A DNA stretch of 64,000 bases from NCBI RefSeq assembly GCF_035918395.1, contig NZ_CP142362.1, positions 4,625,501 to 4,689,500 of the forward strand, given 5' to 3'. The stretch's first letter is position 1. Every line of letters starts with the position of its first letter. The stretch comes from Mycolicibacterium sp. ND9-15. Its GTDB lineage: Bacteria; Actinomycetota; Actinomycetes; Mycobacteriales; Mycobacteriaceae. Under the pieces are notes generated by a model that saw nothing but the letters and a program-made list of their open reading frames with translations, searched no databases and had not been told where the DNA came from. Of this stretch, positions 52,032-61,290 are shown one piece after another. The position numbers and the translations under genes are program-made.

Positions 52032-53307
52032 AATTGACGGCCGGTACGGGCGCCGCGTCGACGACCGGCCTGCTGCGCCGCGTAGGGGCCACCGTGAGTG
52101 AGCCCGCCGCGACGATCACCGCGATCGCCCACCACACGTAAGAGCCGCCGGCCAGTTGCCGCCACAGCGACGCCGCGGTCTCTTTGTGCTCGGGCATCAG
52201 CGTGATCGGCGTCCACACCATCAACGCAAAGCCGGCGGCCGCCACCACGGCCAGGGCGGCATGCCGTTTTCGATAGGCCACCAGCGCGGTGACCAGCAGC
52301 GCGGGTAGCGCCCACACCCAGTGGTGCGACCACGAAACCGGCGATACCACCAGCCCGAACATGGCCACGCAGATCAGTGCGAGCACCGGTAGGTCCGCCT
52401 TGAGCACACGCCGCACCGCCCACACCGTGAGCCCCAGCAGTGCGAAGCAGGCCGCGGTCCAGAGTGCGAACCGTGGTCCTTCGGCCAGTCCCAGCCGGGC
52501 CAGGGCGCCGGCGATGTTCTGGTTGGTGTTCAGCGTCGCGGTGCCGATGCGATCGGTGTTACGCACGGTCTCGGTCCAGTACTCGAGCGAGTCGCGCCAG
52601 GCGAACGCGACCCCGACCAGCGTGGCGAGGACGGCGGACACCGCGGTGACGATCACCGCGCGGACGTCGCGGCGCAGCACGAAGTACAGCAGAAAGACCG
52701 CAGGGGTCAGCTTCAGCGCGATCGCCAGTCCGAGCAGCATGCCGCGCGGCCAGGGGGTCCGGCGCGGCACACAATCGGCGATCACCAGTGTCATCAACAC
52801 CACGTTGATCTGGCCGAAGTCGAAGTTCGACCGGATCGGCTCCAGGTACACCACGGCCGGGGCCACCATGGCGGTGGCCAGCCAAGCCTGCCGCAGCCAC
52901 GCGGGCTCGGCGCTCACCGAGGTTTGGGACCAGACGTCGCACCGGTGGAGCACGATCGTCACCGCGACGATCAGCAGCACCAGGGTGGTCGCTGTGATCG
53001 CGACGCTCGCGGCCTCCAGCGACAGCAGCGCGAACGGCGAGAAGGCGACCGCGGCCAGCGGCGGGTAGGTGAACGGCAGATCGAGCCCGCCCCGGGTGTG
53101 GAACATCGCGCCGTCGGCGTAGAGCGGTCGACCGTCCAGCCAGGCTTGTCCGCCCATGCGGTAGACGTCGACGTCGATGCGGTAGGGAACCCGGCCGAGC
53201 AACCGCCAGCCGGCCCAGGCCAACGCGGCCAGGGTCAGCAGTTGAAACAGCCGCCAAGCAAGCGTTGGCCCCCAACCAGCCCCGCCGGGCGACCGCCACA
53301 TACTCAT
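52030..53307 (-). CDS. GT-C alpha-(1,2)-mannosyltransferase (Rv2181-like)
   Basis: 425 residues (Rv2181 has about 427) with around ten membrane helices; the first external loop has the GT-C signature region RIDVDVYRMGGQAWLDGRPLY. In mycobacteria the enzyme adds alpha-1,2-mannose branches to lipomannan and lipoarabinomannan from polyprenyl-phosphate mannose at the outer face. The ATG at 53307 is used because TAGGCT (53323-53318) ends ten bases upstream; the longer frame would cross that promoter. Convergent with the acyltransferase across a tandem array. Confidence 0.88.
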   Translation of the reverse strand: MSMWRSPGGAGWGPTLAWRLFQLLTLAALAWAGWRLLGRVPYRIDVDVYRMGGQAWLDGRPLYADGAMFHTRGGLDLPFTYPPLAAVAFSPFALLSLEAASVAITATTLVLLIVAVTIVLHRCDVWSQTSVSAEPAWLRQAWLATAMVAPAVVYLEPIRSNFDFGQINVVLMTLVIADCVPRRTPWPRGMLLGLAIALKLTPAVFLLYFVLRRDVRAVIVTAVSAVLATLVGVAFAWRDSLEYWTETVRNTDRIGTATLNTNQNIAGALARLGLAEGPRFALWTAACFALLGLTVWAVRRVLKADLPVLALICVAMFGLVVSPVSWSHHWVWALPALLVTALVAYRKRHAALAVVAAAGFALMVWTPITLMPEHKETAASLWRQLAGGSYVWWAIAVIVAAGSLTVAPTRRSRPVVDAAPVPAVN

Positions 53308-53418
53308 GTCGCTGACCAGCCTATCGGGGTGTTGCGGCGCTTCGGCCGGTATCCCGGCCACGACACGCGCCGGTCATTCTGCTCCTCGCGTCTGCGGGGG
53401 TCGGCGTAAGTTTTCTGC

Positions 53419-54318
53419 GTGCTCGCGGACTTCCACGTCGACTTCGCCGTCCCGCCGGGGCGGGTACCGCTCGTCTTCTGCCTGGTGGCGTTCATCCTGA
53501 CGTTCTTCGTCACCCGCACGATCGTGCGGTACATCCGCAGCCACGCCGGTAGCGATGCGCCGCGCAAGTGGTGGCAGCCGCGCAACATCTCTGTTTCGGG
53601 GGCACAGGGCTCGGGGCTGCACCTCCACCACGTGGTTATCGGTGTGGTTCTGGTCATGATCTCCGGTGTGACGATGGTGACGTTGGCGGTTGACGGGGGA
53701 GTACCCGAATTCACGGCGGCGGCAATTCTTTTCGGAATCGGTGCAGCGCTGGTCCTCGATGAGTTCGCGTTGATCCTGCACCTTGAGGACGTGTACTGGG
53801 CCGAGGACGGCCGGACCTCGGTCGACGCGGTGTTCGCGGCGGTCGCCGTCGCCGGCCTGCTGATCCTGGGGTTCAGCCCGCTGTCGTTCTTCGACATCGA
53901 CATCTGGCGTAGCGACGACAACCTGCTCGCACGGGCCGGGGTGATCGCGGCGGCCGTGCTGACCCTGGCGCTGGCCGTCGTCGTGCTGTTCAAGGGCAAG
54001 GTGTGGACGGGTCTGGTCGGGATGTTCGTCACGCCGTTGCTCATCGTCGGTGCGATCCGGTTGTCGCGCCCGCACGCGCCCTGGGCCCGCTGGCGCTACA
54101 CCAACCGGCCTCGCAAGATGCACCGGGCGCTGGAACGGGAGCGTTGGCTGCGGCGGCCGGTCGTCCAGGCCAAGCTGTGGTTGCAGGACGCCATCGCCGG
54201 CATGCCCAAATTCCCCGACGACGCCAAAGTCGACGAGCAGCTCGACCGCGAAATTCGCGCCGCCCCGGCCCCGATGGAGCGGTCGGTCTCGGCGGAACAC
54301 GCGAAGGATCCCGCTTAG
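53419..54318 (+). CDS. Conserved membrane protein (Rv2180c-like)
   Basis: 299 residues. About six membrane helices, among them PLVFCLVAFILTFFVTRTIVRYI, HHVVIGVVLVMISGVTMVTLA and VIAAAVLTLALAVVVLFKG, and a cytoplasmic, basic C-terminal tail of about 80 residues. Conserved loop features include SGLHLHHVVIG and HLEDVYWAEDGRTSVDAVF. Function unknown. The GTG at 53419 has TAAGTT (53407-53412) six bases upstream (leaderless). Its stop overlaps the next start by one base. Confidence 0.83.
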   Translation: MLADFHVDFAVPPGRVPLVFCLVAFILTFFVTRTIVRYIRSHAGSDAPRKWWQPRNISVSGAQGSGLHLHHVVIGVVLVMISGVTMVTLAVDGGVPEFTAAAILFGIGAALVLDEFALILHLEDVYWAEDGRTSVDAVFAAVAVAGLLILGFSPLSFFDIDIWRSDDNLLARAGVIAAAVLTLALAVVVLFKGKVWTGLVGMFVTPLLIVGAIRLSRPHAPWARWRYTNRPRKMHRALERERWLRRPVVQAKLWLQDAIAGMPKFPDDAKVDEQLDREIRAAPAPMERSVSAEHAKDPA

Positions 54319-54815
54319 TGCGCTACTTCTACGACACCGAGTTCATCGACAACGGCCGCACGATCGAGCTGATCTCGATCGGTGTGGTCGCCGAAGACGG
54401 CCGCGAATATTACGCCGTGTCAACCGAATTCAATCCCGAGCGAGCGGGCAGCTGGGTGCGCAGGCATGTGCTGCCCAAGCTCCCGCCGCCTGCGTCACAG
54501 CTGTGGCGTTCGCGGCGGCAGATCCGCTCGGAATTAGAGGACTTCTTCGGAGTCGACGGTGACGAGCCGATCGAGTTGTGGGCCTGGGTCGGCGCCTACG
54601 ACCATGTCGCGCTGTGTCAGCTGTGGGGCCCGATGATCGACCTGCCGCCGGCGATTCCGCGTTTCACCCGAGAGCTGCGGCAGTACTGGGAAGAGCGCGG
54701 TTCGCCGCGGATGCCGCCACGGCCGCGAGACGCCCACAATGCGCTGGTCGACGCCCGCCACAATCTGCGCCGGTTCCAGTTGATGATCACCCGCGAAAGA
54801 CCAGCCCAGTGGTGA
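54318..54815 (+). CDS. DEDD-family 3'-5' exoribonuclease (Rv2179c-like)
   Basis: 165 residues, matching Rv2179c (168), whose crystal structure defined a small RNase T-like group. Motifs: FYDTEFIDNG (Asp and Glu of the first site), AWVGAYDHVALCQLW, and the late DAHNALVDARHNLRRF (H-x4-D). It trims RNA 3' ends with two metal ions. The GTG at 54318 shares one base with the preceding stop (TAGTG). The next gene, aroG, has its own -10. Substrate RNA unknown. Confidence 0.92.
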   Translation: MRYFYDTEFIDNGRTIELISIGVVAEDGREYYAVSTEFNPERAGSWVRRHVLPKLPPPASQLWRSRRQIRSELEDFFGVDGDEPIELWAWVGAYDHVALCQLWGPMIDLPPAIPRFTRELRQYWEERGSPRMPPRPRDAHNALVDARHNLRRFQLMITRERPAQW

Positions 54816-54848
54816 AAAGCAGATGTCGCGGCCCGTTACCATGAACGG

Positions 54849-56234
54849 GTGAACTGGACCGTCGACGTACCCATCGAACAGCTGCCCTCGCTGCCGCCGC
54901 TGCCCGATGAGCTGCGGCAACGGCTCGACGCCGCGCTCGCCAAGCCTGCAGTGCAGCAGCCGACGTGGGATGCTGACACGGCCAAGAACATCCGCACCGT
55001 GCTGGAGAGCGTCCCGCCGGTGACGGTGCCCGCCGAAGTCGAGCGGCTCAAAGGCCTGCTGGCCGACGTGGCCTGCGGTAAGGCGTTCCTGCTGCAGGGC
55101 GGCGACTGCGCGGAGACCTTCGTCAACAACACCGAACCCCACATCCGCGCCAACCTCCGCGCGTTGCTACAGATGGCGGTGGTGCTCACCTACGGCGCGA
55201 GCGTGCCGGTCGTCAAGGTCGGCAGGATCGCGGGCCAGTACGCCAAACCGCGATCGGCCGATATCGACGCCCTGGGGTTGCGCTCTTACCGCGGCGACAT
55301 GATCAACGGCTTCGCGCCCGACCCCGCTGCGCGTGAGCACGATCCGTCGCGGCTGGTGCGCGCCTACGCCAACGCGAGCGCGGCGATGAACCTGGTGCGG
55401 GCACTGACCGGCTCGGGGCTGGCGTCGCTGCACCTGGTGCACGATTGGAACCGGGAGTTCGTCCGCACGTCGCCCGCCGGGGCACGATATGAGGCGCTGG
55501 CCGCCGAGATCGATCGCGCGTTGACCTTCATGAGCGCCTGCGATGTCGACGACCGCAACCTGCAGACCGCCGAGATCTACGCCAGCCATGAGGCGTTGGT
55601 GCTGGACTACGAGCGGGCGATGCTGCGGCTCTCCCAGGACGAGGAAGGCTCGAAGCTCTACGACCTGTCGGCGCATTACGTATGGATCGGCGAGCGCACC
55701 CGTCAACTCGACGGTGCGCATATCGCGTTCGCGGAGGTGATCGCGAACCCGATCGGCGTCAAGCTCGGGCCGACCGTGACACCGGAGCTCGCCGTCGAGT
55801 ACGTCGAGCGGCTGGACCCTAACAACGAGCCGGGCCGGTTGACACTGATGACCCGCATGGGCAACAACAAGGTGCGCGATCTGCTTCCACCGATCATCGA
55901 GAAGGTGCAGGCCACCGGGCATCAGGTGATCTGGCAGTGCGATCCGATGCACGGCAACACCCACGAGTCCTCGACCGGCTACAAGACCCGCCACTTCGAC
56001 CGGATCGTCGATGAGGTGCAGGGTTACTTCGAGGTGCACCGGGCACTGGGCACCTATCCCGGCGGCATCCACGTCGAGATCACCGGTGAGAACGTCACCG
56101 AATGCCTTGGCGGGGCGCAGGACATCTCCGACACCGATCTGTCCGGACGCTACGAAACGGCCTGCGACCCGCGGTTGAACACCCAGCAGAGCCTGGAACT
56201 CGCATTCCTGGTCGCCGAGATGCTGCGCGATTAG
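54849..56234 (+). CDS. aroG: 3-deoxy-D-arabino-heptulosonate 7-phosphate synthase, type II
   Basis: 461 residues, the first enzyme of the shikimate pathway (type II, plant-like). Conserved blocks include LLQGGDCAETF, the RSADIDALGLRSYRGDMING segment, HLVHDWNREFV, and WQCDPMHGNTHESSTGYKTRHFD. The mycobacterial enzyme is feedback-controlled by aromatic amino acids and partners chorismate mutase. The GTG at 54849 has TACCAT (54837-54842) six bases upstream (leaderless). Convergent with pknL, the stops overlapping by four bases. Confidence 0.96.
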   Translation: MNWTVDVPIEQLPSLPPLPDELRQRLDAALAKPAVQQPTWDADTAKNIRTVLESVPPVTVPAEVERLKGLLADVACGKAFLLQGGDCAETFVNNTEPHIRANLRALLQMAVVLTYGASVPVVKVGRIAGQYAKPRSADIDALGLRSYRGDMINGFAPDPAAREHDPSRLVRAYANASAAMNLVRALTGSGLASLHLVHDWNREFVRTSPAGARYEALAAEIDRALTFMSACDVDDRNLQTAEIYASHEALVLDYERAMLRLSQDEEGSKLYDLSAHYVWIGERTRQLDGAHIAFAEVIANPIGVKLGPTVTPELAVEYVERLDPNNEPGRLTLMTRMGNNKVRDLLPPIIEKVQATGHQVIWQCDPMHGNTHESSTGYKTRHFDRIVDEVQGYFEVHRALGTYPGGIHVEITGENVTECLGGAQDISDTDLSGRYETACDPRLNTQQSLELAFLVAEMLRD

Positions 56235-57421
56235 ATCAGGTGGTTGAGGTTGCTTCCGGCCGTCCACGCGGCCGCGGCGATCAGCGCTGTCAGCGTCAAC
56301 ACGGCGACCACCCAGAACAGCAGTGCGCGCCGGGCGCGCTGTCGCGCCCAGTAGAAGTCCTCGATGTCGATGCCGGCGAACCGTCCCGACACCGGCTGGA
56401 ATTCGGGTTCCGGTGTAGGCCAGTCGTCGCGCGGGAGCGTCCGAGTCGGTTGGCGCGGCGCCGGCGGGGCCGCGGTCCGCGCCGGCGGAATGGGCAGGGA
56501 CGCCGACGCGTGCTGCGCGGAATTGCGTGGTGTGGGCACCCGGAACGGGGGCAGCCCGAGCTCGTCGACGATGGCCTCGAGGTCCTCACCCATTTCCTGG
56601 GCGTCGGCGTACCGTCGAGCGGGGTCGCGGGCCGTCGCGCGTCGCACCAGATCATCGAATTGCGCTGGCACACCCGAGATCACCGAGCTGGGGGCCGGCA
56701 CGTCGTTGTCCATCCGCTGATAGGCCACCGCCAGCGCGCTGTCGCCGCCGAATGGGGTCCGGCCGGTCAGCAGTTCGTAGGTCAGGATGCCCACCGCGTA
56801 GACGTCGCTGCGCGGATCCGCGTCGCCCGTGCTGACCTGCTCGGGCGACAGGTAGGCGGCGGTGCCCAGGATGACGCTCGTCGAGGTGATCTTCGCTTCG
56901 GCGACGGCGCGCACCAGCCCGAAGTCGGCGATCTTGACGTCCCCGTCGTCGGAGATCAGCACGTTCTCGGGTTTGACATCACGGTGTACCAGGCCCGCGC
57001 GGTGTGCTGCCGCCAGCCCGCCGAGAACCGGGCGCAGCACCGCCGCAGCGGCATGAGGGGGCATCGGCCCGCGCTCACGCAGCAGCTCCCGCAGCGTGCC
57101 GCCCTCGACCAGTTCCATGACCAGGAACGGGGGCTGGTTGCCTACCATTCCGCCGCCCTGGTCGTACACCGCCACCAGGCCGGGGTCCGTCAACCGGGCT
57201 ACCGCGCGCGCCTCACGCTGAAACCGGGTCAGGAACTGCGCATCACCCGCATATCGGGTATCCATCACCTTCAGCGCCACGGGCCGGTCGAGGCGCAGAT
57301 CCAGCCCGCGGTACACGGCGGACATGCCTCCGGTGGCGATCATGACGTCGACGCGGTACCGACCATCGAGCACGGTCCCGGGCAGCGGGTCCGTCCGCGG
57401 GTAGGCATCCACCGGAGACAT
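56231..57421 (-). CDS. pknL: Serine/threonine protein kinase PknL
   Basis: 396 residues (PknL has 399). The kinase domain spans about residues 15-280: glycine loop IATGGMSAVYRG, VALKVMD, HRDVKPENVLI and DFGLVRA with the activation segment and APE-like SPEQ. After a proline-rich juxtamembrane linker comes one membrane helix (LLFWVVAVLTLTALIAAAAW) and only about ten external residues, so unlike other mycobacterial kinases it has no sensor domain outside. The ATG at 57421 is used. It is divergent from a wHTH-like gene whose M. tuberculosis counterpart is a PknL substrate. Confidence 0.95.
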   Translation of the reverse strand: MSPVDAYPRTDPLPGTVLDGRYRVDVMIATGGMSAVYRGLDLRLDRPVALKVMDTRYAGDAQFLTRFQREARAVARLTDPGLVAVYDQGGGMVGNQPPFLVMELVEGGTLRELLRERGPMPPHAAAAVLRPVLGGLAAAHRAGLVHRDVKPENVLISDDGDVKIADFGLVRAVAEAKITSTSVILGTAAYLSPEQVSTGDADPRSDVYAVGILTYELLTGRTPFGGDSALAVAYQRMDNDVPAPSSVISGVPAQFDDLVRRATARDPARRYADAQEMGEDLEAIVDELGLPPFRVPTPRNSAQHASASLPIPPARTAAPPAPRQPTRTLPRDDWPTPEPEFQPVSGRFAGIDIEDFYWARQRARRALLFWVVAVLTLTALIAAAAWTAGSNLNHLI

Positions 57422-57488
57422 GTTACGGAGCGAAATCCCGGCGATTTTGCGCCTCCTGCCGGGGCAGGGCGGATTTAGACTCGGTGCG

Positions 57489-57893
57489 ATGAGCAGCATT
57501 CCGGCCGCCGAGGACGTCCTCGATCCCGCCGAGGAGGTCTACGAGCTATCCGCCGTCGCCGAGATGCTCGGCGTTGCGGTGACGAAGGTGCATCAACAGT
57601 TGCGGGACGGCCACCTCATTGCTGTGCGCCGAAACGGCGTGGTGGTGGTGCCGAGGATCTTCTTCGACGAAACCGGTCACGTCGTCAAGAGCCTGCCGGG
57701 GCTCCTGATCGTACTGCGCGACGGCGGCTACCACGAGACGGAGATCATGCGTTGGCTGTTCACGCCCGACGCGTCGCTGACGATCCGGCGGGACCGCGCG
57801 ACCGACGAATTGGCTAATGCCCGGCCGGTTGATGCTCTTCATTCGCATCAGGCCCGTGAGGTGGTGCGCCGGGCCCAGGCTCTGGCTGTTTGA
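57489..57893 (+). CDS. DNA-binding protein, PknL substrate (Rv2175c-like)
   Basis: 134 residues. YELSAVAEMLGVAVTKVHQQLRDGHLIAVRRNG is a winged helix-turn-helix of the excisionase/MerR kind, followed by IFFDETGHVVKSLPGLLIVLRDGGYHETEIMRWLFTPD. In M. tuberculosis Rv2175c binds DNA and is phosphorylated near the N-terminus by PknL, encoded divergently here. The ATG at 57489 has TAGACT (57476-57481) seven bases upstream, so it is leaderless; the earlier in-frame ATG lies before the -10. Its last 80 bases overlap the end of mptA on the other strand. Confidence 0.88.
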   Translation: MSSIPAAEDVLDPAEEVYELSAVAEMLGVAVTKVHQQLRDGHLIAVRRNGVVVVPRIFFDETGHVVKSLPGLLIVLRDGGYHETEIMRWLFTPDASLTIRRDRATDELANARPVDALHSHQAREVVRRAQALAV

Positions 57894-59394
57894 CCGCCTG
57901 CGCCGTCGGCGTCTTCTGCAGCCAGTACCACGCCACCACGGCGCACGCCACTGCCAGCAGCACGTGCGGCCACGAGTACATCCCGTGCGCCCCATCGGGT
58001 TTCCAGATCACGGTGATCCACGTCGACGCTCCGGCGATCAGCGCGATCGACCGCCGGCTCTGGGCCAGGGCGGCCACCACCGCCAGCGGCCAGGTGTAGT
58101 ACCAGGGCAGGGCCGCGGGCACCAACAGCACCACGATCACCATCACCGCCGCGATACCTGTCAACGCCTCGCGGTCGGTGTGGCGAAACCGCCACCACAC
58201 GAACGGAAGTGACACGGCGATGAGCGCTATGCCGATGATCCTGGTGACGTCGAGCACGGCGTAGAAGTTCACCGGCAGGAACAGGCCTCCGACGACATTG
58301 ACGAGGTTGGCCGCCGCGGTGGGCAGAGTCAGCCAGTTGATGATCTTCACCGATCCGGCCAACGCGGTGAGCCAGCCCAGCCCCACCCCGGCCGTCAACG
58401 ACAGCACCGCGAAGACGGCGGAGAAGATCAGCGCCGACGACGCCGTCGCCGCTATGAACGCCTTGACCGGCGAGAAGCTTCGCCTGCTGCGCAGGTCTCG
58501 CGCCCACACCCAGACCATGAACGGAAGCGCCAGCCCCGCAGTGGCTTTGACCGCGACCGCCGCCGCGATCAGGCTCACCCCCCAGATGTGGCGGCCGCTG
58601 AACGTCAGCGCGATACCTGCCATCATCAGGCCGACCATCAGCATCTCGTTGTGCACGCCGCCCATCAGATGGATGATCACCAGCGGATTGAGCACACAGA
58701 TCCACAATGCGGTCGCGCCATCGGCGCCGATGTGGCGGGCGACGCGCGGCGCGGCCCAGATCAGCAGTGCCAGGCCGGGAAGCATGCACAACCGCAGCAG
58801 CATCGTGCCCGCGACCACGTCGTCACCGACCAACATCGTGACGAATTTGGCGATCAGGATGAACCCCGGCCCGTACGGCGCGGTGGTGGTGGTCCAGATC
58901 GGGCTGACGTTGTCCAACAACGAGTTCGGGTTATCGACGGGCCCGACGACGTACGGGTCGAGGCCGTCGCGCAGCAGCGCGCCCTGGGCGAGGTAGGAGT
59001 ACGTGTCGCGGCTGAACAGCGGGACGCTCAGCAACAGCGGCGCGAGCCAGAAGCCGGTCGTCGCCACCATGGTGTATTCGGTTGCCGTGCGGTCGATCAC
59101 GTGGCGCCCCAGCCACAGCCACGCCGCGAGCATCAGCGCCACGCCGCCCCACAGCAGCACCGACGACAGCACCAGCCCGTGCCCGAAGCGCAGCCACGAC
59201 AGGTGCAGCGATTCCAGCAGCGGATCGTGCAGTCTGGTGCTCCCTGCTCCCAACCCGCCCGCGGTGATGAGGACGGCGCCGAGGAAGCCGAGCCGGGCGG
59301 GCTGGGCCTGCGGCGATGTCGTGAAGGCGACTAGCCGTGAAACATGTTGAGCCAGAGTTTGTTTCGGGGATCGTGTCGACGATGAGGTGGTCAT
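57814..59394 (-). CDS. mptA: Alpha-(1,6)-mannosyltransferase MptA
   Basis: 526 residues, GT-C fold with about 13 membrane helices; SRDTYSYLAQGALLRDGLDPYVVGP is the first external loop with the catalytic Asp. In mycobacteria MptA elongates the mannan core of lipomannan using polyprenyl-phosphate mannose outside the membrane. The ATG at 59394 is used, four bases after the idsA2 stop. The C-terminal 26 codons (PGPGAPPHGPDANEEHQPAGH) overlap the end of the Rv2175c-like gene, giving an 80-base antiparallel overlap. Confidence 0.93.
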   Translation of the reverse strand: MTTSSSTRSPKQTLAQHVSRLVAFTTSPQAQPARLGFLGAVLITAGGLGAGSTRLHDPLLESLHLSWLRFGHGLVLSSVLLWGGVALMLAAWLWLGRHVIDRTATEYTMVATTGFWLAPLLLSVPLFSRDTYSYLAQGALLRDGLDPYVVGPVDNPNSLLDNVSPIWTTTTAPYGPGFILIAKFVTMLVGDDVVAGTMLLRLCMLPGLALLIWAAPRVARHIGADGATALWICVLNPLVIIHLMGGVHNEMLMVGLMMAGIALTFSGRHIWGVSLIAAAVAVKATAGLALPFMVWVWARDLRSRRSFSPVKAFIAATASSALIFSAVFAVLSLTAGVGLGWLTALAGSVKIINWLTLPTAAANLVNVVGGLFLPVNFYAVLDVTRIIGIALIAVSLPFVWWRFRHTDREALTGIAAVMVIVVLLVPAALPWYYTWPLAVVAALAQSRRSIALIAGASTWITVIWKPDGAHGMYSWPHVLLAVACAVVAWYWLQKTPTAQAVKQPEPGPGAPPHGPDANEEHQPAGH

Positions 59395-59398
59395 GGGC

Positions 59399-60487
59399 TT
59401 ATGCGGTTCGGTTGGCGGCGAATCGGGCCAGCTCGGACAGTCCCGCCTTGGCATGGGTGTCGATCGCGGCGGCCTCGAGGGTGTCCAGCGCCTTTCGGGT
59501 GAGCTCGTCGATCCGGTTCTCCACGGCGGCCAGCGCACCGACGGACTCGATCACCTGACAGAGCTCGTTGACCTGTGCCTCGGAGAGTTGGGAGCCGATG
59601 GAGGTGCGCAGCAGCTTGGCCGCCACCGGGTCGGCCCTCTCCGCCAGTTCGACCGCCTCGGCCAACAGCACCGTGCGCTTGCCGGCCCGCAGGTCGTCGC
59701 CCGAGGGTTTACCGGTGACGGCGGGATCGCCGAACACCCCCAGCACGTCGTCGCGCAACTGGAACGCCACCCCGAGATCGGTGCCGAACGCCCCGAAGGC
59801 GTCCTGCACATCCGGGCGGTCGGCGGCCGCAGCGGCGCCGAGTTGCAGCGGGCGGGTGATCGTGTACGAAGCGGTCTTGTAGATGTTGACCGTCAGCGCC
59901 GACGCCACCGATTCCGCTCCGCTGGCCTCGGCGACGATGTCCAGATACTGGCCGCCGAGCACCTCGGTGCGGATCGCACTCCACACCCGCCGGACCCGCA
60001 GCGCGGCGTCGGCAGGCAGGTCGGCCGTCGCGACGACATCGTCGGCCCACACCAGCGCCAGGTCGCCGAGCAGGATCGCCGCCGACACTCCGAACTGCTC
60101 GGCCGAACCGCGCCAGTTGCGGGTACGGTGCCGCTCGGTGAACAGCCGGTGCACCGTTGGCAGTCCGCGGCGGGTGGCCGACGTATCGATGACGTCGTCA
60201 TGCACCAGCGCGCACGCGTGCAGCAGTTCCAGCGCCGAGCACAACCACAACACTTTCGGGTCGAGCGGGTCCTCGAATCGGTCGGCGACCGCACGCCATC
60301 CCCAGTACGCGAAGGCGGGCCGCAGCCGTTTGCCGCCGCGCAACACGAATTCCTCCAGGGCAGCGGTCAGTTCAGCGTAGTCGTCGCCCATGTAGGCGCA
60401 CTCGCTGCGACGCTCCTGCAGGTAATCCCGCAGGTGGTCGGTGACGGCGCCGGCCAGCTCGACGGCCGACGGTGCCGCTGCATGCAC
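59399..60487 (-). CDS. idsA2: Polyprenyl (geranylgeranyl/farnesyl) diphosphate synthase IdsA2
   Basis: 362 residues, all-alpha prenyltransferase. First aspartate-rich motif HDDVIDTSATRRG, second LRDDVLGVFGD, plus LRGGKRLRPAFAYWGW. It chains isopentenyl diphosphate units; product length is not certain. It probably feeds the polyprenyl carriers used by MptA and the GT-C enzymes. GTG start at 60487; TACGCT (60543-60538) is a candidate -10. It shares a transcript with mptA and follows lppM. Confidence 0.9.
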   Translation of the reverse strand: MHAAAPSAVELAGAVTDHLRDYLQERRSECAYMGDDYAELTAALEEFVLRGGKRLRPAFAYWGWRAVADRFEDPLDPKVLWLCSALELLHACALVHDDVIDTSATRRGLPTVHRLFTERHRTRNWRGSAEQFGVSAAILLGDLALVWADDVVATADLPADAALRVRRVWSAIRTEVLGGQYLDIVAEASGAESVASALTVNIYKTASYTITRPLQLGAAAAADRPDVQDAFGAFGTDLGVAFQLRDDVLGVFGDPAVTGKPSGDDLRAGKRTVLLAEAVELAERADPVAAKLLRTSIGSQLSEAQVNELCQVIESVGALAAVENRIDELTRKALDTLEAAAIDTHAKAGLSELARFAANRTA

Positions 60488-60551
60488 GCTCAGCGGGCGC
60501 CCCTTTCATCTGCGTCCACCCTGCCCCGGACGCATTCAGCGTAGAGCCTGC

Positions 60552-61235
60552 CTATTCGGCGGCGTCGCCCACTCGCGGCGATTGGTCGCGGCCCATGTAG
60601 GCCAATGCGCCGATGATGGCGGCCACCACGAACGAGCCCAGGCCCAGCCAGATCGCTGCGCCGGTGAACGACCGCGCGCTCGGGTCGGTGTAGCGGGCTT
60701 GGGCGTTCATCGTGCTGACGACGCCGGGCCTCAACTTCCACTCGACGATCTCGGTGGATACCTGATCGCCGTTGGTCGAGGTGACTTCGCCCGGGAACGA
60801 AACCGTCAGCGAGACGTCGGCCTCCGGGTCGCTGAGCGACGTGAGATCCACCCGGCCTTCGAGGATCACCAGGTCGCCCGCGCGACGCAGCGAGATGTCC
60901 ACGCCCGCGGCGTCGCGGTTCATGTTGGCCAGCTGAGGGACCTCGGCGAACGTGAGATCGGAGAACACCGCCTGAGAACCGACGTAGTCGTCGCGGCTGT
61001 ACTCCGAGACCGCCACCTTGTTCGCGAACGGCAGGTTGTTGAGCAGTTGCGGGCCCTTGTCGTCGGCGTTGCGCGGTTTGGCCGCCGCGACGATCTGACC
61101 GGACACCCGGTCGTCGGGGGAGACCGTGATGGACGCCCGCACCCGGACACAGGCGACGGCAGTCGGCAGCACGACGAGGATCAACATCACGAGTGCGAGC
61201 AGCCGGGTTCGGCTGCTGCGGTGGCGGGCCGGCAC
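60552..61235 (-). CDS. lppM: Lipoprotein LppM
   Basis: 227 residues, equal to M. tuberculosis LppM. A basic start, hydrophobic core and lipobox end in LPTAVAC with the lipidated Cys at about residue 28. The mature domain (beta-rich, VRASITVSPDDRVSG...) is followed by a C-terminal membrane helix (AAIWLGLGSFVVAAIIGALAYMG), an unusual double anchor. LppM is linked to phosphatidylinositol-mannoside handling and phagosome effects. The GTG at 61235 gives a proper signal peptide; an ATG at 61280 would place 15 extra residues before it. Confidence 0.88.
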   Translation of the reverse strand: MPARHRSSRTRLLALVMLILVVLPTAVACVRVRASITVSPDDRVSGQIVAAAKPRNADDKGPQLLNNLPFANKVAVSEYSRDDYVGSQAVFSDLTFAEVPQLANMNRDAAGVDISLRRAGDLVILEGRVDLTSLSDPEADVSLTVSFPGEVTSTNGDQVSTEIVEWKLRPGVVSTMNAQARYTDPSARSFTGAAIWLGLGSFVVAAIIGALAYMGRDQSPRVGDAAE

Positions 61236-61290
61236 GTGGTCATCGTGCCAGACCGCTCGCAGCCGAGGGGTCGGCGACATCCCATCTGCG

